Notes under the pieces: model-generated
Told to the model about the DNA's origin: nothing
The model's database searches: none
The model's input: only the letters and a program-made list of their open reading frames with translations
Position numbers and translations under genes: made by a program
Shown here: positions 9,157-18,698 of the stretch, piece after piece
Position numbering within the stretch: the stretch's first letter is position 1
Layout: every line of letters starts with the position of its first letter
Assembly (NCBI GenBank): GCA_035652435.1
Contig: DASRDU010000193.1
Location: 1-64,000, forward strand
Reading direction: 5' to 3'
Origin: DASRDU01 sp035652435
GTDB lineage: Bacteria > Acidobacteriota > Blastocatellia > RBC074
Length of the DNA: 64,000 nt

Positions 9157-10095
9157 ATGAAGAAACCTGCCATCTTTTCTCTGGCATTTACCCTGCTGAT
9201 CGCCTTCACCGTTTTCAGGACGGCGCACACCCAAACCGAGGGACAGGGCGCGCCTGAGATCATCAAACATCGCGCCAACCCGCACGGCGCGGACGCCATT
9301 ACCAAAGGGTCAACCGGCGTGGTCACCCCGCCGATCAGTTACCACGGCGGCCAGCTGATCATGATGCCGACGATCTATTACATCTGGTATGGCGACTGGA
9401 ATCAGAACAACGGCTCGGACAATCCGGGCGGGCAGCAGATTCTCCGCGACTTCGCCAACAGCATCGGCGGGTCACCTTATTTTGCCATCAATACGACTTA
9501 CAGCGTGGGCGGCCTGAATATCAGCGGCCAGGTCTCCTTCGGCGGGGAGACCGCGGTCGGCTATACCAGAGGCACGCGCCTGAGGGATGCTGACATTCTG
9601 AATATCGTCAACAACGCGATCAATTCCAACAGTCTGCCGTATGACCCGAATGGCGTTTACTTTGTGCTGACCTCATCGGATGTGACTGAGCAGTCAGGTT
9701 TCTGCATCAAGTACTGCGGCTGGCACACGGCAGGGACTCCCAGCGCCGGGCACGTCAGGTATTCGTTCATCGGCAATGCCAATCGCTGCCTCAATGCCTG
9801 CGCCGCCCAGACCACGGGGCCGAACGGCAACGCCGGTGTTGACGCCATGGCTTCGATCATCGCCCACGAACTGGAGGAAGCCACGACCGACCCCGACCCG
9901 CGCAGCGGCTGGGTTGACAGCGGCGGCGCAGAGAATGCTGACAAGTGCGCCTGGACGTTCGGACAGGACCTCCGAATCGCCCCCAACGGCGCGACCTACA
10001 ATGTGACGCTGGGGACGCGGAATTACCTGATTCAGCGCAATCTGAAGCATTCCTCTTCGGGCGATACCTGCAATATGAGCCTGACCACGCAGTAA
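9157..10095 (+). CDS. Secreted exordium-family (PHI-1-like) protein
   Basis: A 312-residue protein with a clear signal peptide (KKP followed by a hydrophobic stretch ending near THTQ). The body matches the exordium/phosphate-induced protein 1 family best known from plants: YYIWYGDWN, the segment YFVLTSSDVTEQSGFCIKYCGWHT, and a late Cys in DTCNMS. A HELEEATTDP segment resembles a metal-protease HExxE site, and exordium proteins share it; activity is not established. The ATG at 9157 is preceded by AAAGGA at a good distance, better than the in-frame ATG at 9142. It stands alone, with a promoter at 8845-8873 and a strong hairpin after it. The bacterial role is unknown. Confidence 0.85.
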   Translation: MKKPAIFSLAFTLLIAFTVFRTAHTQTEGQGAPEIIKHRANPHGADAITKGSTGVVTPPISYHGGQLIMMPTIYYIWYGDWNQNNGSDNPGGQQILRDFANSIGGSPYFAINTTYSVGGLNISGQVSFGGETAVGYTRGTRLRDADILNIVNNAINSNSLPYDPNGVYFVLTSSDVTEQSGFCIKYCGWHTAGTPSAGHVRYSFIGNANRCLNACAAQTTGPNGNAGVDAMASIIAHELEEATTDPDPRSGWVDSGGAENADKCAWTFGQDLRIAPNGATYNVTLGTRNYLIQRNLKHSSSGDTCNMSLTTQ

Positions 10096-10122
10096 ACATC
10101 AGATCAGTTCGATTCGATAAAC

Positions 10123-10165
10123 CACGAAGCCACCGGTGAGCCGTCAGCCTGCCGGTGGCTTCGTG
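10123..10165 (+). terminator. Strong hairpin after the exordium-like gene
   Basis: A perfect 14-bp inverted repeat (CACGAAGCCACCGG and its complement) with a 15-base loop lies 28 bases after the stop codon. No T-run follows, so it may act as a terminator or as an RNA-end stabiliser. Confidence 0.6.
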
Positions 10166-10286
10166 CTGTCCGGCGCCGTTCGCTGATTCAATCAGCGAAA
10201 AGGAGTAACCCCCATGCCTCATGGAGAGTAAATGGCTTCCCGGGTATAATCGCCACCGACAATCGTCTACAGAGGAGGGTGTCTCG

Positions 10287-11003
10287 ATGAGTCAATCATG
10301 TCCAGCCTGCGGAAGCGGGTCGCTCGGCGGTCGCTTCTGCCGCTCCTGCGGCGCCCCATTGCCGTCGGGTGAGCAGCGCACGCCGCCGAGCGTTGTTGAG
10401 GCCACTACCAGACATCTGCACCAGGCGGCCCCTGTGTCTGATCATCCGATCACGGCCCCACAAGCTTCGAGCCGGTATCCCGCGCCGATGGCACGAAAGC
10501 GCTCACCTCACCCTCTGCTTTTCGTTTTTATCATCGCCTTCTTTATTGTTATGGTCAGCGCGCTGGTCATCGTGCGCAAGCCCGGGCCCAGAGGTATCCC
10601 TCACATCGTTAATGCTCAGGACCGGGCTGTACCTGATCCGCCTCCATTTCCGGCCCCTCCCGGTAAAGGGCCGGCAGGCATCGCGCCGCTGGCGCCGCCG
10701 CCACCGCCGCCACCTCCTCTGACCGGGGATGTGAAAACCCAGCCAAAGATTCTTTATCAGGTTCAGGCTCAGTACACCAGCCAGGCGCGCCATCATCGGA
10801 TTGAAGGCACGGTCGTAATCGCCGGCACAGTCGGCCTTGACGGTGAATTGAAGAACATCCGCGTTGTTAAGGGGCTGCCTGATGGATTGTCTGACAAGGC
10901 GAGGGAGGCGGCCGAGAAGATGCGCTTTCAGCCGGCCACTAACCACGCCGATGAAGGGATAGAGGCAGAAACAAAAATCGAATTCATCTTCAGGCTGAAG
11001 TGA
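10287..11003 (+). CDS. Zinc-ribbon, membrane-anchored TonB-like C-terminal domain protein
   Basis: A 238-residue protein. Residues 5-28 form a double CxxC zinc ribbon (CPACG...FCRSCG). One membrane segment follows (LLFVFIIAFFIVMVSALVIV), then a proline-rich linker with a run of prolines, and a C-terminal TonB-type domain (VIAGTVGLDGELKNIRVVKG, ending in EIEFIFRLK-like strands). The ATG at 10287 is preceded by GAGGAGGG. The order suggests a cytosolic zinc ribbon and a periplasmic TonB-like domain. TonB domains of this kind are common without ExbBD; none is nearby. The exact role is not known. Confidence 0.75.
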   Translation: MSQSCPACGSGSLGGRFCRSCGAPLPSGEQRTPPSVVEATTRHLHQAAPVSDHPITAPQASSRYPAPMARKRSPHPLLFVFIIAFFIVMVSALVIVRKPGPRGIPHIVNAQDRAVPDPPPFPAPPGKGPAGIAPLAPPPPPPPPLTGDVKTQPKILYQVQAQYTSQARHHRIEGTVVIAGTVGLDGELKNIRVVKGLPDGLSDKAREAAEKMRFQPATNHADEGIEAETKIEFIFRLK

Positions 11004-11121
11004 CGGATAGTTCAATGAGAGCGGCCCCGGTGGGCAGGATCCACGCGCTTCAGAACCGCTCGGCCTCATTGATCATGAAAATAATCACCGCTCTGATCCG
11101 CCAGGACCGCTCCCTCCGAAT

Positions 11122-12324
11122 ATGAGCGCTGTTCTGCCGACCATTTCAACAGCGTCCGCGCGCCTGCTGTTTCTCGGCGCCCAGGGGTTGCTCGCCGACC
11201 CCGGTCGCCGGGCCGACCGCCAGTCTCTGGCGCGGATGATCGAACAGATAGGCTTCGTCCAGATTGATTCGATCAACGTCGTCGAGCGGGCCCACCACCT
11301 GACGCTCGGGAGCCGTCTGGACGCTTACCGTCACGAACACTTCACCCGCCTGCTTGAGCAGGACCGCCGCCTCTTCGAACACTGGACGCATGACGCCTCG
11401 GCCATCCCGACCAGGTGGTTCGCCCACTGGAAGCCGCGCTTCACGCGCGCGCAGGAGCGCATTCGCAACAACAAATGGTGGCGGCGGCTGATCGGCGAAG
11501 AGCCGGACAGGGTCATTGATCACGTCCGCGAACGCGTCGCGCGCGAAGGCCCGCTGCGCTCGCAGGATTTCGAGCATGACCGCCGCGGCGAGCCTGCGGG
11601 CTGGTGGGGGTGGAAGCCCCAGAAGGCCGCGCTCGAATTCCTGTGGTCCACGGGCGAGTTGATGATCGCGCGCCGGGAGAATTTCCAGAAGGTCTACGAC
11701 CTGACCGAGCGGGTGCTGCCTGAATTTCATGCCCTGCCCCATCCCGCGGAAGAAGAGCAGGTCGAGTGGGCCTGCCGCACCGCTCTGGAGCGACTGGTCA
11801 TCGCCGCACCGAAGGAGATCGCCGACTTCTGGGACGCCATCACGCCAGCACAGGCCGCGCGGTGGTGCGAGGGGGCGGCACGAGCCGGTCACATCACGCC
11901 GATACTAATTCCGTCCTCGAACGGCGCGAAGCCGCGCCCCGGCTTTGCGCTGAGCGACTGGGAGCGGCGATTGCAAAAGCTCCCCGCGCCGCCCGAGCGG
12001 ATGCGCCTGCTCTCCCCCTTCGACCCGGTGCTGCGTGACCGCGCCCGCGCCCTGAGGCTGTTCGGATTCGATTACCGCTTCGAGGCTTTCGTGCCGGAAG
12101 CAAAACGGCAATACGGTTATTACGTCCTGCCCATCCTTGAAGCAGATCGTCTGGTGGGGCGGCTGGATCCCAAATTCCAGCGCAGCAGAAGCGTCCTTGA
12201 AGTCCGCCAGGTTTACTGGGAGCCGAACGTCAGGGCGACGCGGGTGCGGCGTCAAAAGCTGGAAGAGGCGCTCGCGCGACTGGCGCAATTGATCGGTGCG
12301 GAACAAATTGAATGGCGCAGGTAG
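11122..12324 (+). CDS. AlkX/YcaQ-type DNA glycosylase (winged-helix HTH_42 family)
   Basis: A 400-residue protein of the HTH_42 family. The N-terminal part has GFVQIDSINVVERAHHL, in which QID fits the QxD catalytic motif that separates the YcaQ/AlkX branch (interstrand-crosslink unhooking) from the QxQ of AlkZ. Further conserved pieces are FEHWTHDAS, SPFDPVLRDR and the C-terminal YGYYVLPIL...GRLDPKF. Function as a glycosylase acting on bulky N7-alkyl adducts or crosslinks is inferred from the family and the motif. The start lacks a clear Shine-Dalgarno. It is one of several alkylation-repair-type genes in this window. Confidence 0.85.
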   Translation: MSAVLPTISTASARLLFLGAQGLLADPGRRADRQSLARMIEQIGFVQIDSINVVERAHHLTLGSRLDAYRHEHFTRLLEQDRRLFEHWTHDASAIPTRWFAHWKPRFTRAQERIRNNKWWRRLIGEEPDRVIDHVRERVAREGPLRSQDFEHDRRGEPAGWWGWKPQKAALEFLWSTGELMIARRENFQKVYDLTERVLPEFHALPHPAEEEQVEWACRTALERLVIAAPKEIADFWDAITPAQAARWCEGAARAGHITPILIPSSNGAKPRPGFALSDWERRLQKLPAPPERMRLLSPFDPVLRDRARALRLFGFDYRFEAFVPEAKRQYGYYVLPILEADRLVGRLDPKFQRSRSVLEVRQVYWEPNVRATRVRRQKLEEALARLAQLIGAEQIEWRR

Positions 12325-12392
12325 TCTTCTCCTCTGACCGGATACGCAATGATGCACTAACATCGCCTGAATCATCACCAGGGAGGTGAAGT

Positions 12393-13445
12393 ATGTCACG
12401 TCTGATAGCAACCGCCGTCATACTCGCATTTGTTTTCGTCGGCCCGACCGCGGCGCAGGAGCGAGCGACCTTTACCGTTGGCACCGCTACCGCCGCGCGC
12501 GGCCAGCAGGCGACCGGCGTCATCGAGGTGCCGGCCGGCAGCGACGCGGGCCTCGGCATCCCGGTCGCCGTCTTCCACGGCGCGAAGCCGGGGCCGGTAC
12601 TCGCGCTGGTCTCAGGAGCGCACGGGACTGAATACGCCTCGATCATCGCGCTTGAAAAACTGATCGGCCTGCTCAACCCGGCAGAACTTTCAGGGACCGT
12701 GATCGTCGTCCCGCTCGTCAACATCCCGTCTTTTGAGCAGAAAGTGCCGCACCTCAATCCGGTGGACGGCAAGAGCATGAATCGCTTTTACCCCGGCAAA
12801 ATGGACGGCACGCAGACCGACCGCGCGTCATTCCTGATCACGAAGCAGGTGGTGGAACAGTGCGACCACCTGATAGACCTGCACGGCGGCGACCTTGACG
12901 AGAGCCTCCGGCCATACAGTTACTGGACGAAGACTGGGAACGAACGGCAGGATCAGGTCTCGCGCGAAATGGTACTCGCCTTCGGCCTCGACCACATCAT
13001 CATTTCAACTGAGCGGCCGAAAGACCCGCAGGCTTCGCGCTACCTTGAAAACACCGCGACCACGCGCGGCAAGCCCTCAATCACCGCCGAGGCGGGACAC
13101 GCCGGCACGGTCGAGGCCGATGATGTCAACGCGCTCGTGAACGGGTGCCTGAGCGTCATGCGGCACCTGAAGATGTTGCCGGGTCGCGCCACGATGATCG
13201 AAAACCCGGTCTGGATCGAGAAAGTAGTGACACTGGCCAGCGAACAGACGGGCGTCTTCTACCCGCTCGTCCGGCGCGGCACATACGTCGGGCAGGGGAT
13301 GAAGGTCGGCTACGTTACCGATTATCTGGGCAAGGTGATCTTTGAGGCGCGCGCGCCGGTGGCGGGAGTGGTCTTATACGTCTGCGCCGTGCCGTCCATG
13401 AAAAAAGATGCAACCATCGCCAACATCGGCGTGGTCGCGCGGTGA
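12393..13445 (+). CDS. Exported succinylglutamate desuccinylase/aspartoacylase-like zinc hydrolase
   Basis: A 350-residue protein with a signal peptide ending near TAAQE. It then shows the M14-like AstE/AspA fold: SGAHGTEY supplies the first zinc ligands (HxxE), DLHGGD the third region, and ITAEAGHAG a later active-site segment. The C-terminal part resembles the biotinyl-lipoyl-like beta domain typical of this family. GGGAGGTGAAG precedes the ATG. Such proteins cleave N-acyl amino acids or related amides in a zinc-dependent way; being exported, this one probably acts on external substrates. Confidence 0.82.
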   Translation: MSRLIATAVILAFVFVGPTAAQERATFTVGTATAARGQQATGVIEVPAGSDAGLGIPVAVFHGAKPGPVLALVSGAHGTEYASIIALEKLIGLLNPAELSGTVIVVPLVNIPSFEQKVPHLNPVDGKSMNRFYPGKMDGTQTDRASFLITKQVVEQCDHLIDLHGGDLDESLRPYSYWTKTGNERQDQVSREMVLAFGLDHIIISTERPKDPQASRYLENTATTRGKPSITAEAGHAGTVEADDVNALVNGCLSVMRHLKMLPGRATMIENPVWIEKVVTLASEQTGVFYPLVRRGTYVGQGMKVGYVTDYLGKVIFEARAPVAGVVLYVCAVPSMKKDATIANIGVVAR

Positions 13446-13472
13446 ACGGCCGGTCGCGAGGATAAGTGAATT

Positions 13473-14243
13473 ATGGGATCAGTCGCCTTTATCACTGGTG
13501 CATCCAGCGGCATTGGCCGCGCTCTGGCGCTCGAACTCGCCGCGCGTGGCTGCGGGCTGGCGCTCGCGGCAAGGCGCAAAGAGGTGCTGGAAGATTTGAC
13601 GAATGGAGTCTCGAAACAGGGCGGCGAGGCTCTGGCGCTGGCCTGTGATGTCGGCGATCAGGGGCAGGTCAGGCGGGCCGTGGCTGACACGCTGCAACGC
13701 TTCGGGCGCGTTGATCTGGCGCTGCTTTCTGCCGGGGTTGGCCGCCCGACTGTGGCCGCGAAATTCAAGGCCGCGGATTTTGCCGAACAGATCGAAACCA
13801 ACCTGATGGGCGTGGCGTACTGCCTTGAGGAATTGATTCCGGTAATGCTCAATCAGCAACCGTCGGGCGGCACTATCGCGGCGATTTCCAGTCTCGCCGG
13901 TGATCGCGGGATTCCGGGTTCCGGCGGTTATTCGGCGTCGAAGGCGGCCGTGAACGCGCTCTTTGACGGGATGCGCGCGCATCTGGCACGACGCCGGATT
14001 CGGCTGGTCACGATTGCGCCGGGTTTTGTTCGCACGCCCATGACCGAACGGAACGGGCGCATGCCGTTTCTGATGGAGGCTGACGAAGCGGCGCGGCTGA
14101 TCCTGCGGCGCATCGCGCGCGGCGACCGCGTGATTCGCTTTCCGCTGCCGACTTCAATGGCGATGGGTCTGCTGCGATTTCTCCCGGCGCGGCTGTTTGA
14201 CGCGCTCTTGGGCGGCAGGCAGGCTGACAGAAAGGAAAAATGA
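13473..14243 (+). CDS. Short-chain dehydrogenase/reductase
   Basis: A 256-residue classical SDR. The cofactor site TGASSGIG is at residues 8-15, the NAG-equivalent is LLSAGVG, and the catalytic Ser and YxxxK appear in ISSLAG and YSASK. It ends with a hydrophobic stretch followed by a basic tail, which could hold it to the membrane. Only three bases separate it from the PQQ dehydrogenase gene, so the two are probably co-transcribed. The substrate cannot be deduced. Confidence 0.85.
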   Translation: MGSVAFITGASSGIGRALALELAARGCGLALAARRKEVLEDLTNGVSKQGGEALALACDVGDQGQVRRAVADTLQRFGRVDLALLSAGVGRPTVAAKFKAADFAEQIETNLMGVAYCLEELIPVMLNQQPSGGTIAAISSLAGDRGIPGSGGYSASKAAVNALFDGMRAHLARRRIRLVTIAPGFVRTPMTERNGRMPFLMEADEAARLILRRIARGDRVIRFPLPTSMAMGLLRFLPARLFDALLGGRQADRKEK

Positions 14244-14246
14244 AGC

Positions 14247-16283
<2,037 letters not shown>

Positions 16284-16333
16284 AGCAACCCGCGGAAAAG
16301 GGGCAGACGTCATACTGACGGGGGGATGAAACC

Positions 16334-16894
16334 TTGAGCAATGACCATCTGGAATCAATTCTGAGTGAAATGCAGCAGATCAACGGCGAGGCGGAACGGC
16401 TCGTGGCCGGCCTCGACGAAGAGCAGTTGAACTGGATCCCGGAGCCGGGCGCGTGGAGCATCGCGCTATGTCTGGATCACCTGGCCGTGACCAATCGCGA
16501 ATTCCGGCCTTACCTTGAAAAAGCGCTTGCCAAAGCACAGCGTCGCGGCGCGAGTGGCAAGCCGTATCGCCCGACATGGATGGGCAAATGGCTCATCAAC
16601 ACTCTTGATCAGGAGGGCGGGAGGAAATTCAAGGCCCCGAAAAACTTTCAGCCGCCCGCGCGGCCCGCGGCCGGCGCGCTCGACAGGTTTCTGGAAGAAC
16701 AACGGCAGGTCACCTCGCTCGTCGAACGCTCCAGGCGAAGTGACACCGACGTCACGCTACGCTCGCCTGTGACGCCGCTCATGCGGTACAGTCTCGCCGA
16801 CGCTTTTGAAGTGATCGTCGCTCACGACCGCCGCCACCTCCGGCAGGCGCAGCGAGTCAAAGACAGTCAGGACTTTCCGCACAGTGCGAATTGA
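16334..16894 (+). CDS. DinB-like (DinB_2) protein
   Basis: A 186-residue four-helix-bundle protein. WIPEPGAWSIALCLDHLAVTN contains the first conserved His, and VIVAHDRRHLRQAQRV carries the C-terminal HxxxH-type metal ligands of the DinB/YfiT fold. It starts with a TTG at 16334, nine bases after a GGGGG stretch; no in-frame ATG is near. The family includes thiol S-transferases and damage-inducible proteins, so the function is open. Its end overlaps the start of the next gene by 11 bases. Confidence 0.8.
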   Translation: MSNDHLESILSEMQQINGEAERLVAGLDEEQLNWIPEPGAWSIALCLDHLAVTNREFRPYLEKALAKAQRRGASGKPYRPTWMGKWLINTLDQEGGRKFKAPKNFQPPARPAAGALDRFLEEQRQVTSLVERSRRSDTDVTLRSPVTPLMRYSLADAFEVIVAHDRRHLRQAQRVKDSQDFPHSAN

Positions 16895-18275
16895 TGCCAG
16901 AACATTGAATCCCGACGAGGCCGCGCGGCTGAAGGAACGAGGCGCGATCCCCGACTACGAAGTCTCACGCGCCCTGACCCGGTTGTACGTCGGCGCGGGG
17001 CTGCTCGCGGCGGCGGTCGGGCTTCAGCTGCTCGCCGGTCTGGCCCCGCATCTGGTCGAGCGTTACTACAGCCGCGGGCTTTACGGCTACGTCGCCCGCG
17101 CCCTTTCGCTCATCAACCGGTGGTTCAGTTTTTCGCTGGCCGAGGCGCTGCTCGTCCTGCTCTCGCTCGGGCTGGCGTGGTGGCTCGCGGCTGAGTTGCG
17201 AAGACTCTGGAAACGTCAGGTCGGGTTGCGCTGCTGGCTGTTTACTTCAGCCGTCAGGCTGACGCTGCTCGCCGGCGGAGGGGCGCTCGCGTTCCTGCTG
17301 CTCTGGGGCTTGAATTATCAGCGCGAGCCGCTCAGCGGTCAGATGGGGCTGGATGAGCGCGCGCCGACGGTTGATGAGCTGGAAGCCATCAGCCGCACGA
17401 TCATTGACGGCATCAATCGCAGCTACGCGGAAGCTGGGGCCGGTCAGGCATGGGCGGGCGAGAGCCGGCTGCCGTTTGACCGCTCGCGGCTCTGTCAGCT
17501 GATCGAAGAGGCTTATCAGCGCGAGCCATTTTGTCGGGAGGCGGGGCAGGCGGGTTTCGGGCCGCCCAAGCCCGTCTTCTTTTCCGATCTGCTCAGCCGG
17601 TTTTACATCAAGGGAGTTTTCAACCCGTTCACTGGCGAGCCGAATTTCAACGCCGGGCAGCCGGATTCAGAGCTGCCGTTCACCATCGCGCACGAGAAGG
17701 CCCACCAGCGCGGCTTCGCGCGCGAGGATGACGCCAGCTTCGTGGCGTTTCTGGTCTGCACCGGGTCGGCTGACCCTTACGTGCGGTACTCCGGTTACCT
17801 GAGCGCGCTCGGCATCGTCGGGCGTTTCGGCGGGATGCTCGTCCGCGAGTCACTGCCGCCGGATCGCTACCGCGAAATTTATCGCCAGCTCGGCCCGGGG
17901 CCGCGCGCGGATTTGAAGGCGATATCCGCTTTCTGGGGCCGTTATCAGGGGCAACTGTCGCAGGTCAGTCAGCGGGTCAATGACAGTTACCTCAGGGCCA
18001 ATCGCGTGGCGGGCGGCGTCGCCAGTTACGGCGGGGTTGATGGCCTGATCATTCGTTATTATCTGAAACATCCTGCCGGTACAGTACCGCGAGCCTCGGG
18101 CGAGCGGGTGCATCGCAAAGCGCGCGTCTCGAAAGGACTCGGTTCAGATAAGGAGGAGGAATATGAAGGCTATAGTGCTTTTGCTTTTACTTGCTGTCCC
18201 ACTGCCTCAGGTGAAGATAAATATCGGGGGCCCGAAAGCCCGGAAGCCGCAGCTCGGCTGGAACAACCTCGATAA
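16884..18275 (+). CDS. DUF3810 membrane protein with HExxH-like site and aberrant C-terminal extension
   Basis: A 463-residue protein starting with GTG. It has three membrane segments in the first ~150 residues (AGLLAAAVGLQLLAGL, LAEALLVLLSLGLAWWL, LTLLAGGGALAFLLLWGL) followed by a soluble domain with TIAHEKAHQRGF, a HExxH-like metalloprotease signature, and FVAFLVCTGSADPYVRYSGY. This matches DUF3810. The natural end of the family is near YYLKHPAG. The remaining ~65 residues read through a sequence resembling the repeat at 23284-23364 and then into the start of the next gene, so they are probably not ancestral coding sequence. Confidence 0.82.
   Translation: MRIDARTLNPDEAARLKERGAIPDYEVSRALTRLYVGAGLLAAAVGLQLLAGLAPHLVERYYSRGLYGYVARALSLINRWFSFSLAEALLVLLSLGLAWWLAAELRRLWKRQVGLRCWLFTSAVRLTLLAGGGALAFLLLWGLNYQREPLSGQMGLDERAPTVDELEAISRTIIDGINRSYAEAGAGQAWAGESRLPFDRSRLCQLIEEAYQREPFCREAGQAGFGPPKPVFFSDLLSRFYIKGVFNPFTGEPNFNAGQPDSELPFTIAHEKAHQRGFAREDDASFVAFLVCTGSADPYVRYSGYLSALGIVGRFGGMLVRESLPPDRYREIYRQLGPGPRADLKAISAFWGRYQGQLSQVSQRVNDSYLRANRVAGGVASYGGVDGLIIRYYLKHPAGTVPRASGERVHRKARVSKGLGSDKEEEYEGYSAFAFTCCPTASGEDKYRGPESPEAAARLEQPR
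18082..18094 (+). repeat. Short REP-like segment at the 3' end of the DUF3810 gene
   Basis: The 13-base CAGTACCGCGAGC here is identical to one arm of the palindrome at 23289-23301 and is followed by a similar GCGAGCGGGTG. It sits where the DUF3810 family normally ends. Confidence 0.45.
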
Positions 18276-18681
18276 GTCATACATCTCGCTTGCCGAGATC
18301 AGGCCTGTCCTCGTCAATCAGAGCGACCGGCCAGTATTCATGGATTGCAATTATCGCTGCGGTTGTGCGCGCCTCCTGAGGAAGGACGAACTAACATGCA
18401 GGTGGCAGGAAGGACACTGTGACTACGGCTGCTTCAATCTCACGAAACCGAATGATCAGGCTGAAATCAAACCGGCAGGAGAGTACAAGCTGAACGTTTA
18501 CTGGAAGCAGTACGTGGACGACTGCGACAAGCCGAAGTCGTTTGTCGTCGAAGGGAAGAAACGTCCGCTGCCGGGCAAGTACAAAATCGTTGTCGAGTAC
18601 AAACAGGTGATACGGCCCGGCTCCCAGCCCCTGTATGAGCGTTACACGGCCGAGTCGCCGGAATTTGAAATCGAATACTGA
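18163..18681 (+). CDS. Small cysteine-rich exported protein of unknown function
   Basis: A 172-residue protein with a signal peptide (KAIVLLLLLAVPLPQ). Cysteines cluster in MDCNYRCGCARLL, TCRWQEGHCDYGCF and DDCDK, and the C-terminal part is a beta-rich KYKIVVEYKQ...YTAESPEFEIEY, like an immunoglobulin-type domain. The ATG is preceded by a very good AAGGAGGAGGA. The gene begins 113 bases inside the extended reading frame of the DUF3810 gene and ends 17 bases before the squalene-hopene cyclase gene. I do not recognise the family. Confidence 0.75.
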   Translation: MKAIVLLLLLAVPLPQVKINIGGPKARKPQLGWNNLDKSYISLAEIRPVLVNQSDRPVFMDCNYRCGCARLLRKDELTCRWQEGHCDYGCFNLTKPNDQAEIKPAGEYKLNVYWKQYVDDCDKPKSFVVEGKKRPLPGKYKIVVEYKQVIRPGSQPLYERYTAESPEFEIEY

Positions 18682-18698
18682 TCGGTGAACCACTGCGC

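Noticed and set aside
10123..10165. Mobile element after the exordium-like gene
   Set aside because: The arms are only 14 bp and the position right after a stop codon fits a terminator better than a transposable unit.
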